The notes under the pieces are model-generated. The model did not search any database, was not told the origin of the DNA, and worked only from the letters and a program-made list of their open reading frames with translations. The translations under genes and the position numbers were made by a program. Shown here piece by piece: positions 43,509 through 51,151 of a DNA stretch of 59,632 nucleotides (position 1 is the stretch's first letter; each line of letters starts with the position of its first letter). Source of the DNA: Ilumatobacteraceae bacterium (GTDB lineage: Bacteria > Actinomycetota > Acidimicrobiia > Acidimicrobiales > Ilumatobacteraceae); NCBI GenBank assembly GCA_024643255.1, contig JAHENF010000014.1, positions 14,141 through 73,772 of the forward strand, read 5' to 3'.

Positions 43509-43534
43509 CGTCTCTCCAACGAAGGAACCACCTC

Positions 43535-44638
43535 ATGTCCGACAGCAATCGCATCGCCGCCCTCCACGACGAGCAAGGCCAGAGCGCCTGGCTCGACAAC
43601 CTCAAGCGCGGGTACATCACCTCGGGTCAGCTCGTCGCGATCCGTGACGGCGGCGTGCGCGGCTTGACCTCGAACCCGTCGATCTTCCAGAAGGCGATCC
43701 AGGACTCGAGCGACTACGACGAGCAGTTCAACGCCCTGCGGTCGGAGGGGAACTCGATCGTCGAGGACTACTGGTCGCTCGTCATCCGTGACATCCACAG
43801 CGCCTGCGACGTCTTCTCCAAGGTGTACGACCACTCGGGTGGCGTCGATGGATACGTCAGCGTCGAGGTCGATCCCGGGTTGGCCCACGACGGACCCGGC
43901 ACGGAAATCGCCGCCAGGCGGTTGCACGAGCGCATCAACCGCCGCAATCTGATGGTCAAGATCCCCGGCACCGAGGAAGGGCTCGCGCCGGTCGAGCAGA
44001 TGATCGCCGAAGGGCGCTCCATCAACGTCACGTTGATCTTCAGCCTCGACCGCTACTCGAAGGTGATCGAGGCCTACCTCCGCGGTCTGGAACGGTTGGC
44101 CGCCGACCCCGACGCCGACCTCTCGAAGGTCGCGAGCGTGGCCAGCTTCTTCATCAGCCGAGTCGACTCCGAGGTCGACCGGCGCCTCGATGCGATCGGC
44201 TCCGACGAGGCGCTCGCCCTGCGGGGCAAGGCGGCCGTCGCGCAGGGCAAGCTGGCCTACCAGTTGTTCGTCGCGGCGTTCTCGGGTCCTCGCTGGAACG
44301 CCCTTGCGGCTCGCGGCGCCCATGTGCAGCGACCGTTGTGGGCGTCGACCTCGACCAAGAACCCGGCATATCCCGACACGCTCTACGTCGACGAGCTGAT
44401 CGGCCCACACACGGTGAACACCCTGCCCGACAACACGTTGGAGGCGTTCGACGACCATGGCACGCTCGATCGGCGTGTCGATGCCGACGTCGACGCCGCC
44501 CGCGCCGTCTGGGAGGCGCTGCCCCGCGTCGGTGTCGACATGGACGAGGTGGCCGATCAACTCGAACGCGAAGGCGTCTCGAGCTTCCAGAAGTCGTTCG
44601 ACGAGCTCCTCACCGCCCTCGAGACGAAAGCCGGCTGA
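43535..44638 (+). CDS. tal: Transaldolase
   Basis: 367 residues, the long actinobacterial form. GVRGLTSNPSIFQKAI is the N-terminal conserved region, and the Schiff-base Lys lies in NLMVKIPGTEEGLAPVEQM. SVASFFISRVDSEVDRRL and WASTSTKNPAYPDTLYVDEL are conserved. The AAGGA ribosome site is 8 nt before the ATG. It exchanges dihydroxyacetone units between sugar phosphates and acts with the preceding transketolase. Confidence 0.95.
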   Translation: MSDSNRIAALHDEQGQSAWLDNLKRGYITSGQLVAIRDGGVRGLTSNPSIFQKAIQDSSDYDEQFNALRSEGNSIVEDYWSLVIRDIHSACDVFSKVYDHSGGVDGYVSVEVDPGLAHDGPGTEIAARRLHERINRRNLMVKIPGTEEGLAPVEQMIAEGRSINVTLIFSLDRYSKVIEAYLRGLERLAADPDADLSKVASVASFFISRVDSEVDRRLDAIGSDEALALRGKAAVAQGKLAYQLFVAAFSGPRWNALAARGAHVQRPLWASTSTKNPAYPDTLYVDELIGPHTVNTLPDNTLEAFDDHGTLDRRVDADVDAARAVWEALPRVGVDMDEVADQLEREGVSSFQKSFDELLTALETKAG

Positions 44639-44653
44639 TCGAGACGGCTCGAA

Positions 44654-46255
44654 TCAGGCGGGCTTCACGTTGACGCTGATCCGCGGGTAGCCCTGGGCTC
44701 CGTTGGGCGCGACCGGCGCGTACTCCTCGGTCTGGGGCACCCCGTCGGCATCGAAGGCGCGGGCCTCGATCGTGTGCTTGCCGGGCTCCGGTGACACTCG
44801 TGCGACCCATTGGACCCAGGTGTCGCTCGACGGGACACCGCCGAGTTCGGCGTCGACCCACTCACCGCTGTCGACTCGGACCTGCACCTTCGAGACGCCG
44901 CTGTGCACCGCCCAGGCCACGCCGCCCACCGCGATCTCACCGACCAGGTCGCGTTTGCGGGGCGTGTCGATCCGGGCCATCGTCTTGATCGGGCCGAGCT
45001 TCGACCAGCCACGCGGAATCCAGTACGCGTCGTAGTCCTCCCAGCGGGTCAGCTCGATCTCGCTCAGCCATTTCGTCGCCGAGACATAGCCGTACAGTCC
45101 AGGCACGACCATGCGCACCGGGTAGCCGTGCTGCGCCGGGAGCGGCTCACCGTTCATGGCGATCGCCAGCATGGCGTCACGACCGTCCATGATCACTTCG
45201 GTCGGCGTTCCCGCGGTCCACCCGTCGACCGATCGACTGACCACTTGCGTAGCGCCCGACTGCACGCCGGCTTCGTCGAGGATGTCCTTCAGCAGGACGC
45301 CTTGCCACAACGCGTTGCCGATATAGGGGCCGCCGACGGGGTTCGACACGCACGACAACGTGATGTACCGCTCGACCTGGGGCCTCGCGAGCAGATCGTC
45401 GAACGTGATCTCCATCGGTGTGTCGACCATGCCACCGATCTTCAGCGACCACGACTCCTTCGACACCTGGGGAACCACGAGTGCAGTGTCGATCCGGTAG
45501 AAGTCGTTGTTCGCGATCACGAACGGGGTCAGCCCGTCGACCGGCAAGGTCGAATCGGCAGGAAGCGCCCCGACCGGAGACTCGACCGGCGGGAGCGCGA
45601 TCGAGCTGCGCTCGCTGCTCACCTCGAAGCGTTGCTGGAGCATCCGGCCGATGCCACCCACGAGAACCGCTGCCGAACCGATTCCGATCGCTCCACCGAC
45701 GAAGCGACGGCGATCCACCCCCATCGGCTGCGCCGCCGGAACGACCATGGGCTGAGCGACTATCGGTGGAACGACTGCGGTGCCCCCGTCGCTCGTCGCC
45801 GGCGCCGGCGTTGATGCAGGTCGTGGCGCCAGGTACCAGAGCACCGCGATGGAGACACAGGTGCCGACGATGGTGGGCAGCAGCTTGTCGAGCGTCGGCT
45901 CCGGCCGGGTCAACACGGCGAATGCTCCGAGCATGCCGACGACACCCGTGAGGGCATAGGCCGTCGATCGTGCCCCGCGCATCGCGAGGACTCCCACCGC
46001 GATGCCGACGCCGAACACGACGATGAGCGCGCCGAACACGAGCACGGCCTTGTCGTTGGTACCGAAGGTCTCGACGGCCCAGTTCTTCAGCGACCGCGGG
46101 ACCCGGTCGATGAACACCTGCCCGACCGGCACGACGGGCGACGACGACCCCTGCACGAGTCCGACGACGAGCTCGGCTGCTGCAAGGCCGGCTCCGGTGG
46201 CGAGCACGCCCAGAACGGGGCCCTGCCATTTCGGGCCGTACGATTGAGGATTCAT
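44654..46255 (-). CDS. Membrane-anchored molybdopterin oxidoreductase (sulfite-oxidase fold, internal Tat motif)
   Basis: 533 residues from the ATG at 46255. Four transmembrane helices (about 12-34, 71-92, 96-113, 125-143) are followed by a cytoplasmic linker of about 40 residues, a twin-arginine-like motif DRRRFVGG near 178-185 and a fifth helix (GIGSAAVLVGGI). The sulfite-oxidase-type catalytic domain follows, with the molybdenum-ligand Cys in TLSCVSNPVGG near 301. It matches the Streptomyces Sco3746 type, whose last helix is known to need Tat after Sec inserts the first four. Its ATG overlaps that of the divergent gene. Confidence 0.88.
   Translation of the reverse strand: MNPQSYGPKWQGPVLGVLATGAGLAAAELVVGLVQGSSSPVVPVGQVFIDRVPRSLKNWAVETFGTNDKAVLVFGALIVVFGVGIAVGVLAMRGARSTAYALTGVVGMLGAFAVLTRPEPTLDKLLPTIVGTCVSIAVLWYLAPRPASTPAPATSDGGTAVVPPIVAQPMVVPAAQPMGVDRRRFVGGAIGIGSAAVLVGGIGRMLQQRFEVSSERSSIALPPVESPVGALPADSTLPVDGLTPFVIANNDFYRIDTALVVPQVSKESWSLKIGGMVDTPMEITFDDLLARPQVERYITLSCVSNPVGGPYIGNALWQGVLLKDILDEAGVQSGATQVVSRSVDGWTAGTPTEVIMDGRDAMLAIAMNGEPLPAQHGYPVRMVVPGLYGYVSATKWLSEIELTRWEDYDAYWIPRGWSKLGPIKTMARIDTPRKRDLVGEIAVGGVAWAVHSGVSKVQVRVDSGEWVDAELGGVPSSDTWVQWVARVSPEPGKHTIEARAFDADGVPQTEEYAPVAPNGAQGYPRISVNVKPA
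46239..46244 (+). promoter_or_regulatory. Putative -10 box (TACGAT) of the LOG-family gene
   Basis: TACGAT ends 9 nt before the ATG at 46254. It lies inside the first codons of the divergent molybdopterin gene. Confidence 0.4.
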
Positions 46256-47285
46256 GGACACAGATGTATCCGACGACAGGTCGTCCCGCGCCCGTTCCAT
46301 CGTCGCCGAGCTCGGTGTTTCCGAGAATGTTCGACTCGCGGAAGAACTTGTTTCGGAAGCGCTCGGGCTCATTGCCGATCAGCCTGACACGCTCGATCTG
46401 AAGATCGCCACTGCAGCGCTCACCGAAATGCGCGATGCGTACGCGATGTTCGCCCCTTACAAGGACCGTCGGAAAGTGGCGATCTTCGGATCGGCGCGCA
46501 CCAACGCCGACGACCCGCTGTACGGCCTCACCCGCCGGCTCGCCAAGACGCTCGCCGACCGGGGGTGGATGGCGGTCACCGGCGCCGGTCCGGGGATCAT
46601 GCAGGCCGGCATGGAAGGTGCCGGGCGGGAGAACTCGATCGGCGTGTCGATTCGACTGCCGTTCGAGACCGGCGCGAACTCGATCATCGCCGGCGACGCC
46701 AAACACGTCAGCATGAAGTACTTCTTCACGCGCAAGCTGATGCTGATCAAGGAGTCCCAGGGTTTCGTCTGCCTGCCCGGAGGATTCGGCACGCTCGACG
46801 AGATGTTCGAACTGCTGACGCTCACCCAGACCGGCAAGGGCGTCCCGGTGCCGATCGTGTTGCTCGACGCTCCCGGTGACCCGTACTGGGAGGGCGTCGA
46901 CACCTTCGTGCGCGAGCAGCTGATCGCCCGTGGGCTCGTGTCGGCGACCGACGTCGGTCTCTACACGATCACCAACTCGTGCGATGTCGCCGCACACATC
47001 ATCGATGACTTCTACGCGAACTACGACTCGGTGCGCTACGTCGGCAACCACCTCGTCGTGCGCATGCGCCAGGGCCCCGACGCCACCCAACTCGCCGAGC
47101 TCAACGAGCGCTTCGGCCACCTGGTTGCTTCGGGCACCATCGAGCGCGCCGAGCCGTTCAAGATCGAGCGACGCGACGACGACCGGGTCGAACTCGACCG
47201 GATCTCGTTCGTCTTCGCCAAGCGCGGCTACAGCGATCTGGTCGCGATGATCCGCGTGATCAACGGCTACGTCTCGTCGAGCTGA
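46254..47285 (+). CDS. LOG family protein (Rossmann-fold nucleotide-binding, TIGR00730-like)
   Basis: 343 residues. The LOG signature is present: TGAGPGIMQAGMEGAGRENS near 117 and the catalytic PGGFGTLDEMFELLTLTQTG near 178. Typical LOG cytokinin phosphoribohydrolases are about 190 residues; this one has about 75 extra residues at the N-terminus and about 80 at the C-terminus. In plants and some bacteria LOG releases free cytokinin base from its ribotide; here it may act on other nucleoside monophosphates. The ATG has GAGGA 4 nt upstream and overlaps the start codon of the molybdopterin gene. Confidence 0.85.
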   Translation: MDTDVSDDRSSRARSIVAELGVSENVRLAEELVSEALGLIADQPDTLDLKIATAALTEMRDAYAMFAPYKDRRKVAIFGSARTNADDPLYGLTRRLAKTLADRGWMAVTGAGPGIMQAGMEGAGRENSIGVSIRLPFETGANSIIAGDAKHVSMKYFFTRKLMLIKESQGFVCLPGGFGTLDEMFELLTLTQTGKGVPVPIVLLDAPGDPYWEGVDTFVREQLIARGLVSATDVGLYTITNSCDVAAHIIDDFYANYDSVRYVGNHLVVRMRQGPDATQLAELNERFGHLVASGTIERAEPFKIERRDDDRVELDRISFVFAKRGYSDLVAMIRVINGYVSSS

Positions 47286-47464
47286 CGCAGCACGGCAGCG
47301 GCCTTCTCGATCGCCCGACGGGCCTGCATCAGCTTCTTGTCGTCTGGCGGGCGGGTGATCTCGCCGTCGGCGACTGCTTCACGCAGACGATCGAACGCCA
47401 TCTCGTCGAGGTCGGCAGCGACGGACTCCAGGCGCTCGATCAGACCGCTGTACTCGCCCGTCAC
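47267..47464 (-). CDS. Small coiled-coil protein coupled to glcF-like gene
   Basis: 65 residues from the GTG at 47464, overlapping the glcF-like stop as GTGA. It is almost entirely helical and charged: YSGLIERLESVAADLDEMAF, then DDKKLMQARRAIEKAAAVLR. No family is recognised. Its end overlaps the convergent LOG-family gene by 19 nt. Confidence 0.5.
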   Translation of the reverse strand: MTGEYSGLIERLESVAADLDEMAFDRLREAVADGEITRPPDDKKLMQARRAIEKAAAVLRQLDET

Positions 47465-48648
47465 GGCCGCAGCGCCTCTGCGACGATGTCGACGGGATGG
47501 CGGACCGTGCAGTCGAGCACGGCGGAAAGGTGCATCGAACAGCCCGGGTTGGCGCTCGCGACGAGTTGTGCGCCGGACGCGCTCCGCGCCCGGTCGATCG
47601 ATGCGACCTTGCGCGTTCTGATGTCGCCGGCCAGGGCCGGTTGCAGTGCCGAATAGGCACCGCCTGCTCCACAACACAGGCCCTCGTCGTCGAGTTCCAC
47701 GATGTCGGCGACGTGGCCGAGCAGCGTGCGCACCGGCTCGTGGGCACGCTGGACGTGTCGGAGGTGGCACGGGTCCTGCACGATCACCGCCGACCGGGGC
47801 CCCGAGGGGGCCGGGAGGACGTCGATGCGCGCGGCGAGCCATTCGTTGATGTCGCGCACCCGGGCGCTGAACCGCAACGCGGCGTCGGTCCCGACGAGCT
47901 CGCCATAGTCCTTCATCGCCGCGCCGCACCCGGCGGAGTTCACGAGGATCGCCCCGTCACCCGGCATCGACGACATGACCCGCTCGGCGAGTGCGACTGC
48001 GGCGTCATGCAGTCCGGCATGGACATGCAACGCTCCGCAACAGGCGCCCTGTGAATCGGGGACGGCGAAGCTCGACCCGGCCAGCGAGATCAGCTCAGCG
48101 GTGCTGCGATGCGTCTGTCGCTGCCACGCGTCCATGACACATCCGGTGAACAACCACACGTCGGTGCCCGTCGACTCGAGGCGGGGAATTCGCCGAACCG
48201 CCAGTTCGGGAAGTCCGAGTCGTCGCGGAACGAGCCGGAGCCGCTGCGCAACCGCCAGCAACGACGACCCGACCAGCAGCGTCCGATGGTGTCCGAGCAC
48301 TCGGAAACCGAGGCGCTGCCACCAGGGCGTGATCGCTCCGCTCGTCGCCAGTGCCCTGCGGGTCTCCTCCATCAACGCCCCGAAGTGCACCCCGCTCGGA
48401 CACGCCGGTTCACATCCCCGACACTGCACGCAGGTCTCGATGAAGTCGACGAACGCATCGTCGACCGGCAGCGTGCCACTGTCGACGGCGCGCATGGCAT
48501 CGATACGACCCCGCGGGGAGTACTTCTCCTCGCCGGTGACCCGGAACGTCGGGCAGTGCGGCAGACAGAGGCCACAGCTCACACACGTCGACAACAGCTC
48601 GGCGTCGAGCCCCAGGGGTGACCGATCGCGCGCCACGAGCTCTCCCAT
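47461..48648 (-). CDS. glcF: Glycolate dehydrogenase iron-sulfur subunit-like (GlcF) protein
   Basis: 395 residues. Two [4Fe-4S] motifs: CVSCGLCLPHCPT near residue 22 and CVQCRGCEPACPSGV near residue 73. The C-terminal half has two CCG-domain features (ACCGALH and DPCHLRHV then CCGAGG). This is the GlcF/heterodisulfide-reductase-like subunit that takes electrons from GlcD. The catalytic subunits GlcD and GlcE are about 5 kb away on the same strand. A TACGTT box 6 nt before the ATG suggests a leaderless transcript. Confidence 0.88.
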   Translation of the reverse strand: MGELVARDRSPLGLDAELLSTCVSCGLCLPHCPTFRVTGEEKYSPRGRIDAMRAVDSGTLPVDDAFVDFIETCVQCRGCEPACPSGVHFGALMEETRRALATSGAITPWWQRLGFRVLGHHRTLLVGSSLLAVAQRLRLVPRRLGLPELAVRRIPRLESTGTDVWLFTGCVMDAWQRQTHRSTAELISLAGSSFAVPDSQGACCGALHVHAGLHDAAVALAERVMSSMPGDGAILVNSAGCGAAMKDYGELVGTDAALRFSARVRDINEWLAARIDVLPAPSGPRSAVIVQDPCHLRHVQRAHEPVRTLLGHVADIVELDDEGLCCGAGGAYSALQPALAGDIRTRKVASIDRARSASGAQLVASANPGCSMHLSAVLDCTVRHPVDIVAEALRP

Positions 48649-48654
48649 CGGGCC

Positions 48655-48660
48655 AACGTA
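48655..48660 (-). promoter_or_regulatory. Putative leaderless -10 box (TACGTT) of the glcF-like gene
   Basis: TACGTT ends 6 nt before the ATG at 48648; there is no Shine-Dalgarno sequence. Confidence 0.45.
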
Positions 48661-48696
48661 GCGAGGGACCGGCCCGCGAGCGGAGCCCGGCAGCTG

Positions 48697-49434
48697 TCAC
48701 GGCGTTCGTCGCGGCAGCGTCATCGCCCCGGCGACGAGCGCACACGCACCCATCGCCGACGTGACCAGCACGTCGACGAACAACGCGCCGCCGGGCTGTG
48801 CGTCACCGGCGACGATGCGCAGCGCGTCGTAGGCGTAGGTCATCGGCAGCACCGTCGAGGCCAGCTCGAGCGGACGAGCCATCGCCGAGCGGGCGACGAG
48901 GAGGCCGCACAGCAGCAACTGCGGGAGGATGAACGCTGGCATGAACTGGATCGCCTGGAACTCGGTCTGGGCGAACGCGCTGAAGAAGAGTCCCATCGAC
49001 ATGCCGAGCAACGCGTTGACGATGGCGACGACGACCGCCAACCAGAGCGGGCCGACGACGCGAAGCCCGAGCGGTCCGACGGCCACGGCCAGCACGCTCA
49101 CCGCTTGCACCACGGCGACGACGCCGAACGCCGCGGCATACCCGATGAGGAGTCCCCCCTTCGACGTCGGCAATGCCATCAGTCGCTCCAGCGTTCCCGA
49201 TCGTCGCTCGCGCAACATCGCGATCGACGCGACCAGGAACATCGACACCAAGGGGAAGATCCCGACGAGGGGCAGCCCGGTGCGCTGGAACACCTCGGGG
49301 TTGGCATCGAACGCGTAGCGGACCAGCACGAGCAGCACGATCGGGACCACGATCAGCAGGACGACGGTGCGCGGGTCGTGTCGGAGCTGGCGCAACACCC
49401 GTGCCGCCGTTGCGCGTGCCGTCGTGCGGATCAC
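48697..49434 (-). CDS. ABC-2 type transporter permease
   Basis: 245 residues from the GTG at 49434, overlapping the ATPase stop as GTGA. Six hydrophobic segments are visible, beginning with VVLLIVVPIVLLVLVRYAF, and the ABC-2 pattern ERRSGTLERLMALPTSKGGL lies after the second. FILPQLLLCGLLVARSAMA is the conserved region near the fifth helix. It would export a drug or lipid with the adjacent ATPase. Confidence 0.9.
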   Translation of the reverse strand: MIRTTARATAARVLRQLRHDPRTVVLLIVVPIVLLVLVRYAFDANPEVFQRTGLPLVGIFPLVSMFLVASIAMLRERRSGTLERLMALPTSKGGLLIGYAAAFGVVAVVQAVSVLAVAVGPLGLRVVGPLWLAVVVAIVNALLGMSMGLFFSAFAQTEFQAIQFMPAFILPQLLLCGLLVARSAMARPLELASTVLPMTYAYDALRIVAGDAQPGGALFVDVLVTSAMGACALVAGAMTLPRRTP

Positions 49435-50156
49435 GACGGATCTCCACGACCCACGAGAGCGAGGAATGCCTCCTCCACCGTGTCGGTCGACGCGTCGTTC
49501 ATCAGTTGGTCGGGTGGCCCGGATGCCAGCAACCGACCGCGTCGCATCAGGAGCAACCAGGCGCATCGTGCCGCTTCGTCCATGACATGGCTGGACACGA
49601 GCAGCGTCGTTCCGCCACCGGCCAGCGCCGCAAACAGGTCCCACAAGTCCCGCCGCAGCACCGGATCGAGACCGACGGTCGGTTCGTCGAGCACCAGGAG
49701 CGGAGGCTCGTCGAGCATGGCGACGACCAGGGAGACGCGCGCCTGCTGGCCTCCCGACAGCCTGCCGACGCGCTCGTCGACGACCGCACCCAACCGAACC
49801 GTGTCGATCAAGGCTCGGCCCTGGTCGGCGCCGACACCCAGCAGGGCCGAGAAGTACCGCACGTTCTCGACAACCGTGAGATCCTGGTAGAGCGAGAGGT
49901 CCTGCGATCGGTATCCGATCTGGCGTCGTAGGGATCCATCGCCGGCGGGGCGACCGAGCACGGTGACGTCCCCCTGGACGTTGGCCTGCACACCGACGAT
50001 GCTGCGCAACAACGTCGTCTTGCCGCAACCGCTCGGGCCGAGGAGGCCGACGACCGTGCCGCTCGGAATCGTCGCCGTCAGGTCGTCGATCGCCAGGCGA
50101 GCGCCGCGCATCACTGTCACGTGGGACAAACTGACCGCCGGGCCCTCCGTCGTCAT
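49431..50156 (-). CDS. ABC transporter ATP-binding protein
   Basis: 241 residues. Walker A GLLGPSGCGKTTLLRSI, signature VGRLSGGQQARVSLVVAML, Walker B LLVLDEPTVGLD and a switch His (VSSHVMDEA) are all present. The type is that of DrrA/CcmA-like exporters that pair with ABC-2 permeases. It precedes its permease with a 4-nt overlap. The region upstream contains a 24-nt palindrome. Confidence 0.93.
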   Translation of the reverse strand: MTTEGPAVSLSHVTVMRGARLAIDDLTATIPSGTVVGLLGPSGCGKTTLLRSIVGVQANVQGDVTVLGRPAGDGSLRRQIGYRSQDLSLYQDLTVVENVRYFSALLGVGADQGRALIDTVRLGAVVDERVGRLSGGQQARVSLVVAMLDEPPLLVLDEPTVGLDPVLRRDLWDLFAALAGGGTTLLVSSHVMDEAARCAWLLLMRRGRLLASGPPDQLMNDASTDTVEEAFLALVGRGDPS

Positions 50157-50250
50157 CCGACCTCCTCACGATGATTCGATGGCACACGACGCTTCGCCGC
50201 GAGGTTCACGATGCGCGCGAGGCGGTCGGCACACCAGGGCCGTTCGTCGG

Positions 50251-50274
50251 GATCGGTGCAGGGTTGCACCGATC
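50251..50274. promoter_or_regulatory. Perfect 24-nt palindrome (operator candidate)
   Basis: GATCGGTGCA-GGGT-TGCACCGATC has perfect 10-bp arms with a 4-nt centre. It lies between the divergent ABC exporter and nei-type genes, 14 nt upstream of the TACCTT box, so it covers the -35 region of the latter. The shape suits a dimeric repressor. Confidence 0.55.
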
Positions 50275-50288
50275 GGCCTGACCGGGCC

Positions 50289-50294
50289 TACCTT
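50289..50294 (+). promoter_or_regulatory. Putative leaderless -10 box (TACCTT) of the nei-type gene
   Basis: TACCTT ends 7 nt before the GTG at 50302; no Shine-Dalgarno sequence is present. Confidence 0.5.
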
Positions 50295-50301
50295 GCGGGC
50301 C

Positions 50302-51120
50302 GTGCCCGAAGGCCACACCATCCACCGGTACGCCCGCGATCAGACCCAACTGCTCGCCGGCCGCGCCCTTCGCGTCTCGAGTCCCCAAGGGCGGTTCGCC
50401 GATGACGCCGACCGAGTGGACGGCGCAACGCTGGAATCGGTCATGGGCTATGGCAAGCACCTGTTCTACGAATGGTCGACCGGTGAAGTCGGCCATGTCC
50501 ACCTCGGACTCTTCGGGAAGTATCGAGTGCAGGAGACCGACCGCTCACCCGAGCCGATCGGTGCGGTGCGGATGCGCCTGCAGACCGAGCCCGACGACAG
50601 CCGTGACACGTACGTCACCGTCGACCTCAGCGGGCCGACCGCCTGCTCGATCGATCCACCGTCGGTGCGTGCGGAGATCTTGGCGCGCCTCGGACCCGAC
50701 CCGATACGGCGGGGGTCGAAACCTGACCGGATGATCGCAAGAGTCACCCGCAGCTCACGGGGCATCGGGGACCTGCTGATGGACCAATCGATCGTGTGCG
50801 GGGTCGGCAACGTCTACCGCGCCGAGGCGCTGTTCGTCACCGGCATTCATCCGCTCCGGCCGGGCACCGACTGCGACGTGGCCGAACTCGAGGCCCTGTG
50901 GGCCACGGTGCAGGGCATGCTCCGCCAGGGAGTCAAGCACGGCCGGATCATCACCGTCAGCCGAGAGGATCTCGGTGTTGCTCCCAACGTGCGGATTCCC
51001 CGCGGCGAGGCCACCTATGCGTACAAACGTGACCGGTGCCTGCGCTGTGGTGACGAGATCCGTCGAATCGAGATCGCGAACCGCACCTGCTACTACTGCC
51101 CCACCGATCAGCCGTTCTGA
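50302..51120 (+). CDS. Fpg/Nei family DNA glycosylase (Nei2-type)
   Basis: 272 residues from GTG. After removal of the first residue the protein begins PEGHTIHRYA, with the catalytic Pro and Glu of this family. A helix-two-turn-helix is seen at VCGVGNVYRAEALFVTGIHP, and a C-terminal zinc finger has CLRCGDEIRR and CYYCPTDQ. It excises oxidised bases from DNA. PEGHT rather than PELPE points to the endonuclease VIII (Nei/Nei2) branch of actinobacteria. It is followed by an aldehyde dehydrogenase after 31 nt, apparently with its own promoter. Confidence 0.92.
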   Translation: MPEGHTIHRYARDQTQLLAGRALRVSSPQGRFADDADRVDGATLESVMGYGKHLFYEWSTGEVGHVHLGLFGKYRVQETDRSPEPIGAVRMRLQTEPDDSRDTYVTVDLSGPTACSIDPPSVRAEILARLGPDPIRRGSKPDRMIARVTRSSRGIGDLLMDQSIVCGVGNVYRAEALFVTGIHPLRPGTDCDVAELEALWATVQGMLRQGVKHGRIITVSREDLGVAPNVRIPRGEATYAYKRDRCLRCGDEIRRIEIANRTCYYCPTDQPF

Positions 51121-51139
51121 CTCGTTCTCGTCGACGACG

Positions 51140-51145
51140 TAGCCT
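51140..51145 (+). promoter_or_regulatory. Putative leaderless -10 box (TAGCCT) of the aldehyde dehydrogenase gene
   Basis: TAGCCT ends 6 nt before the ATG at 51152; no Shine-Dalgarno sequence is present. Confidence 0.45.
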
Positions 51146-51151
51146 GACCGG

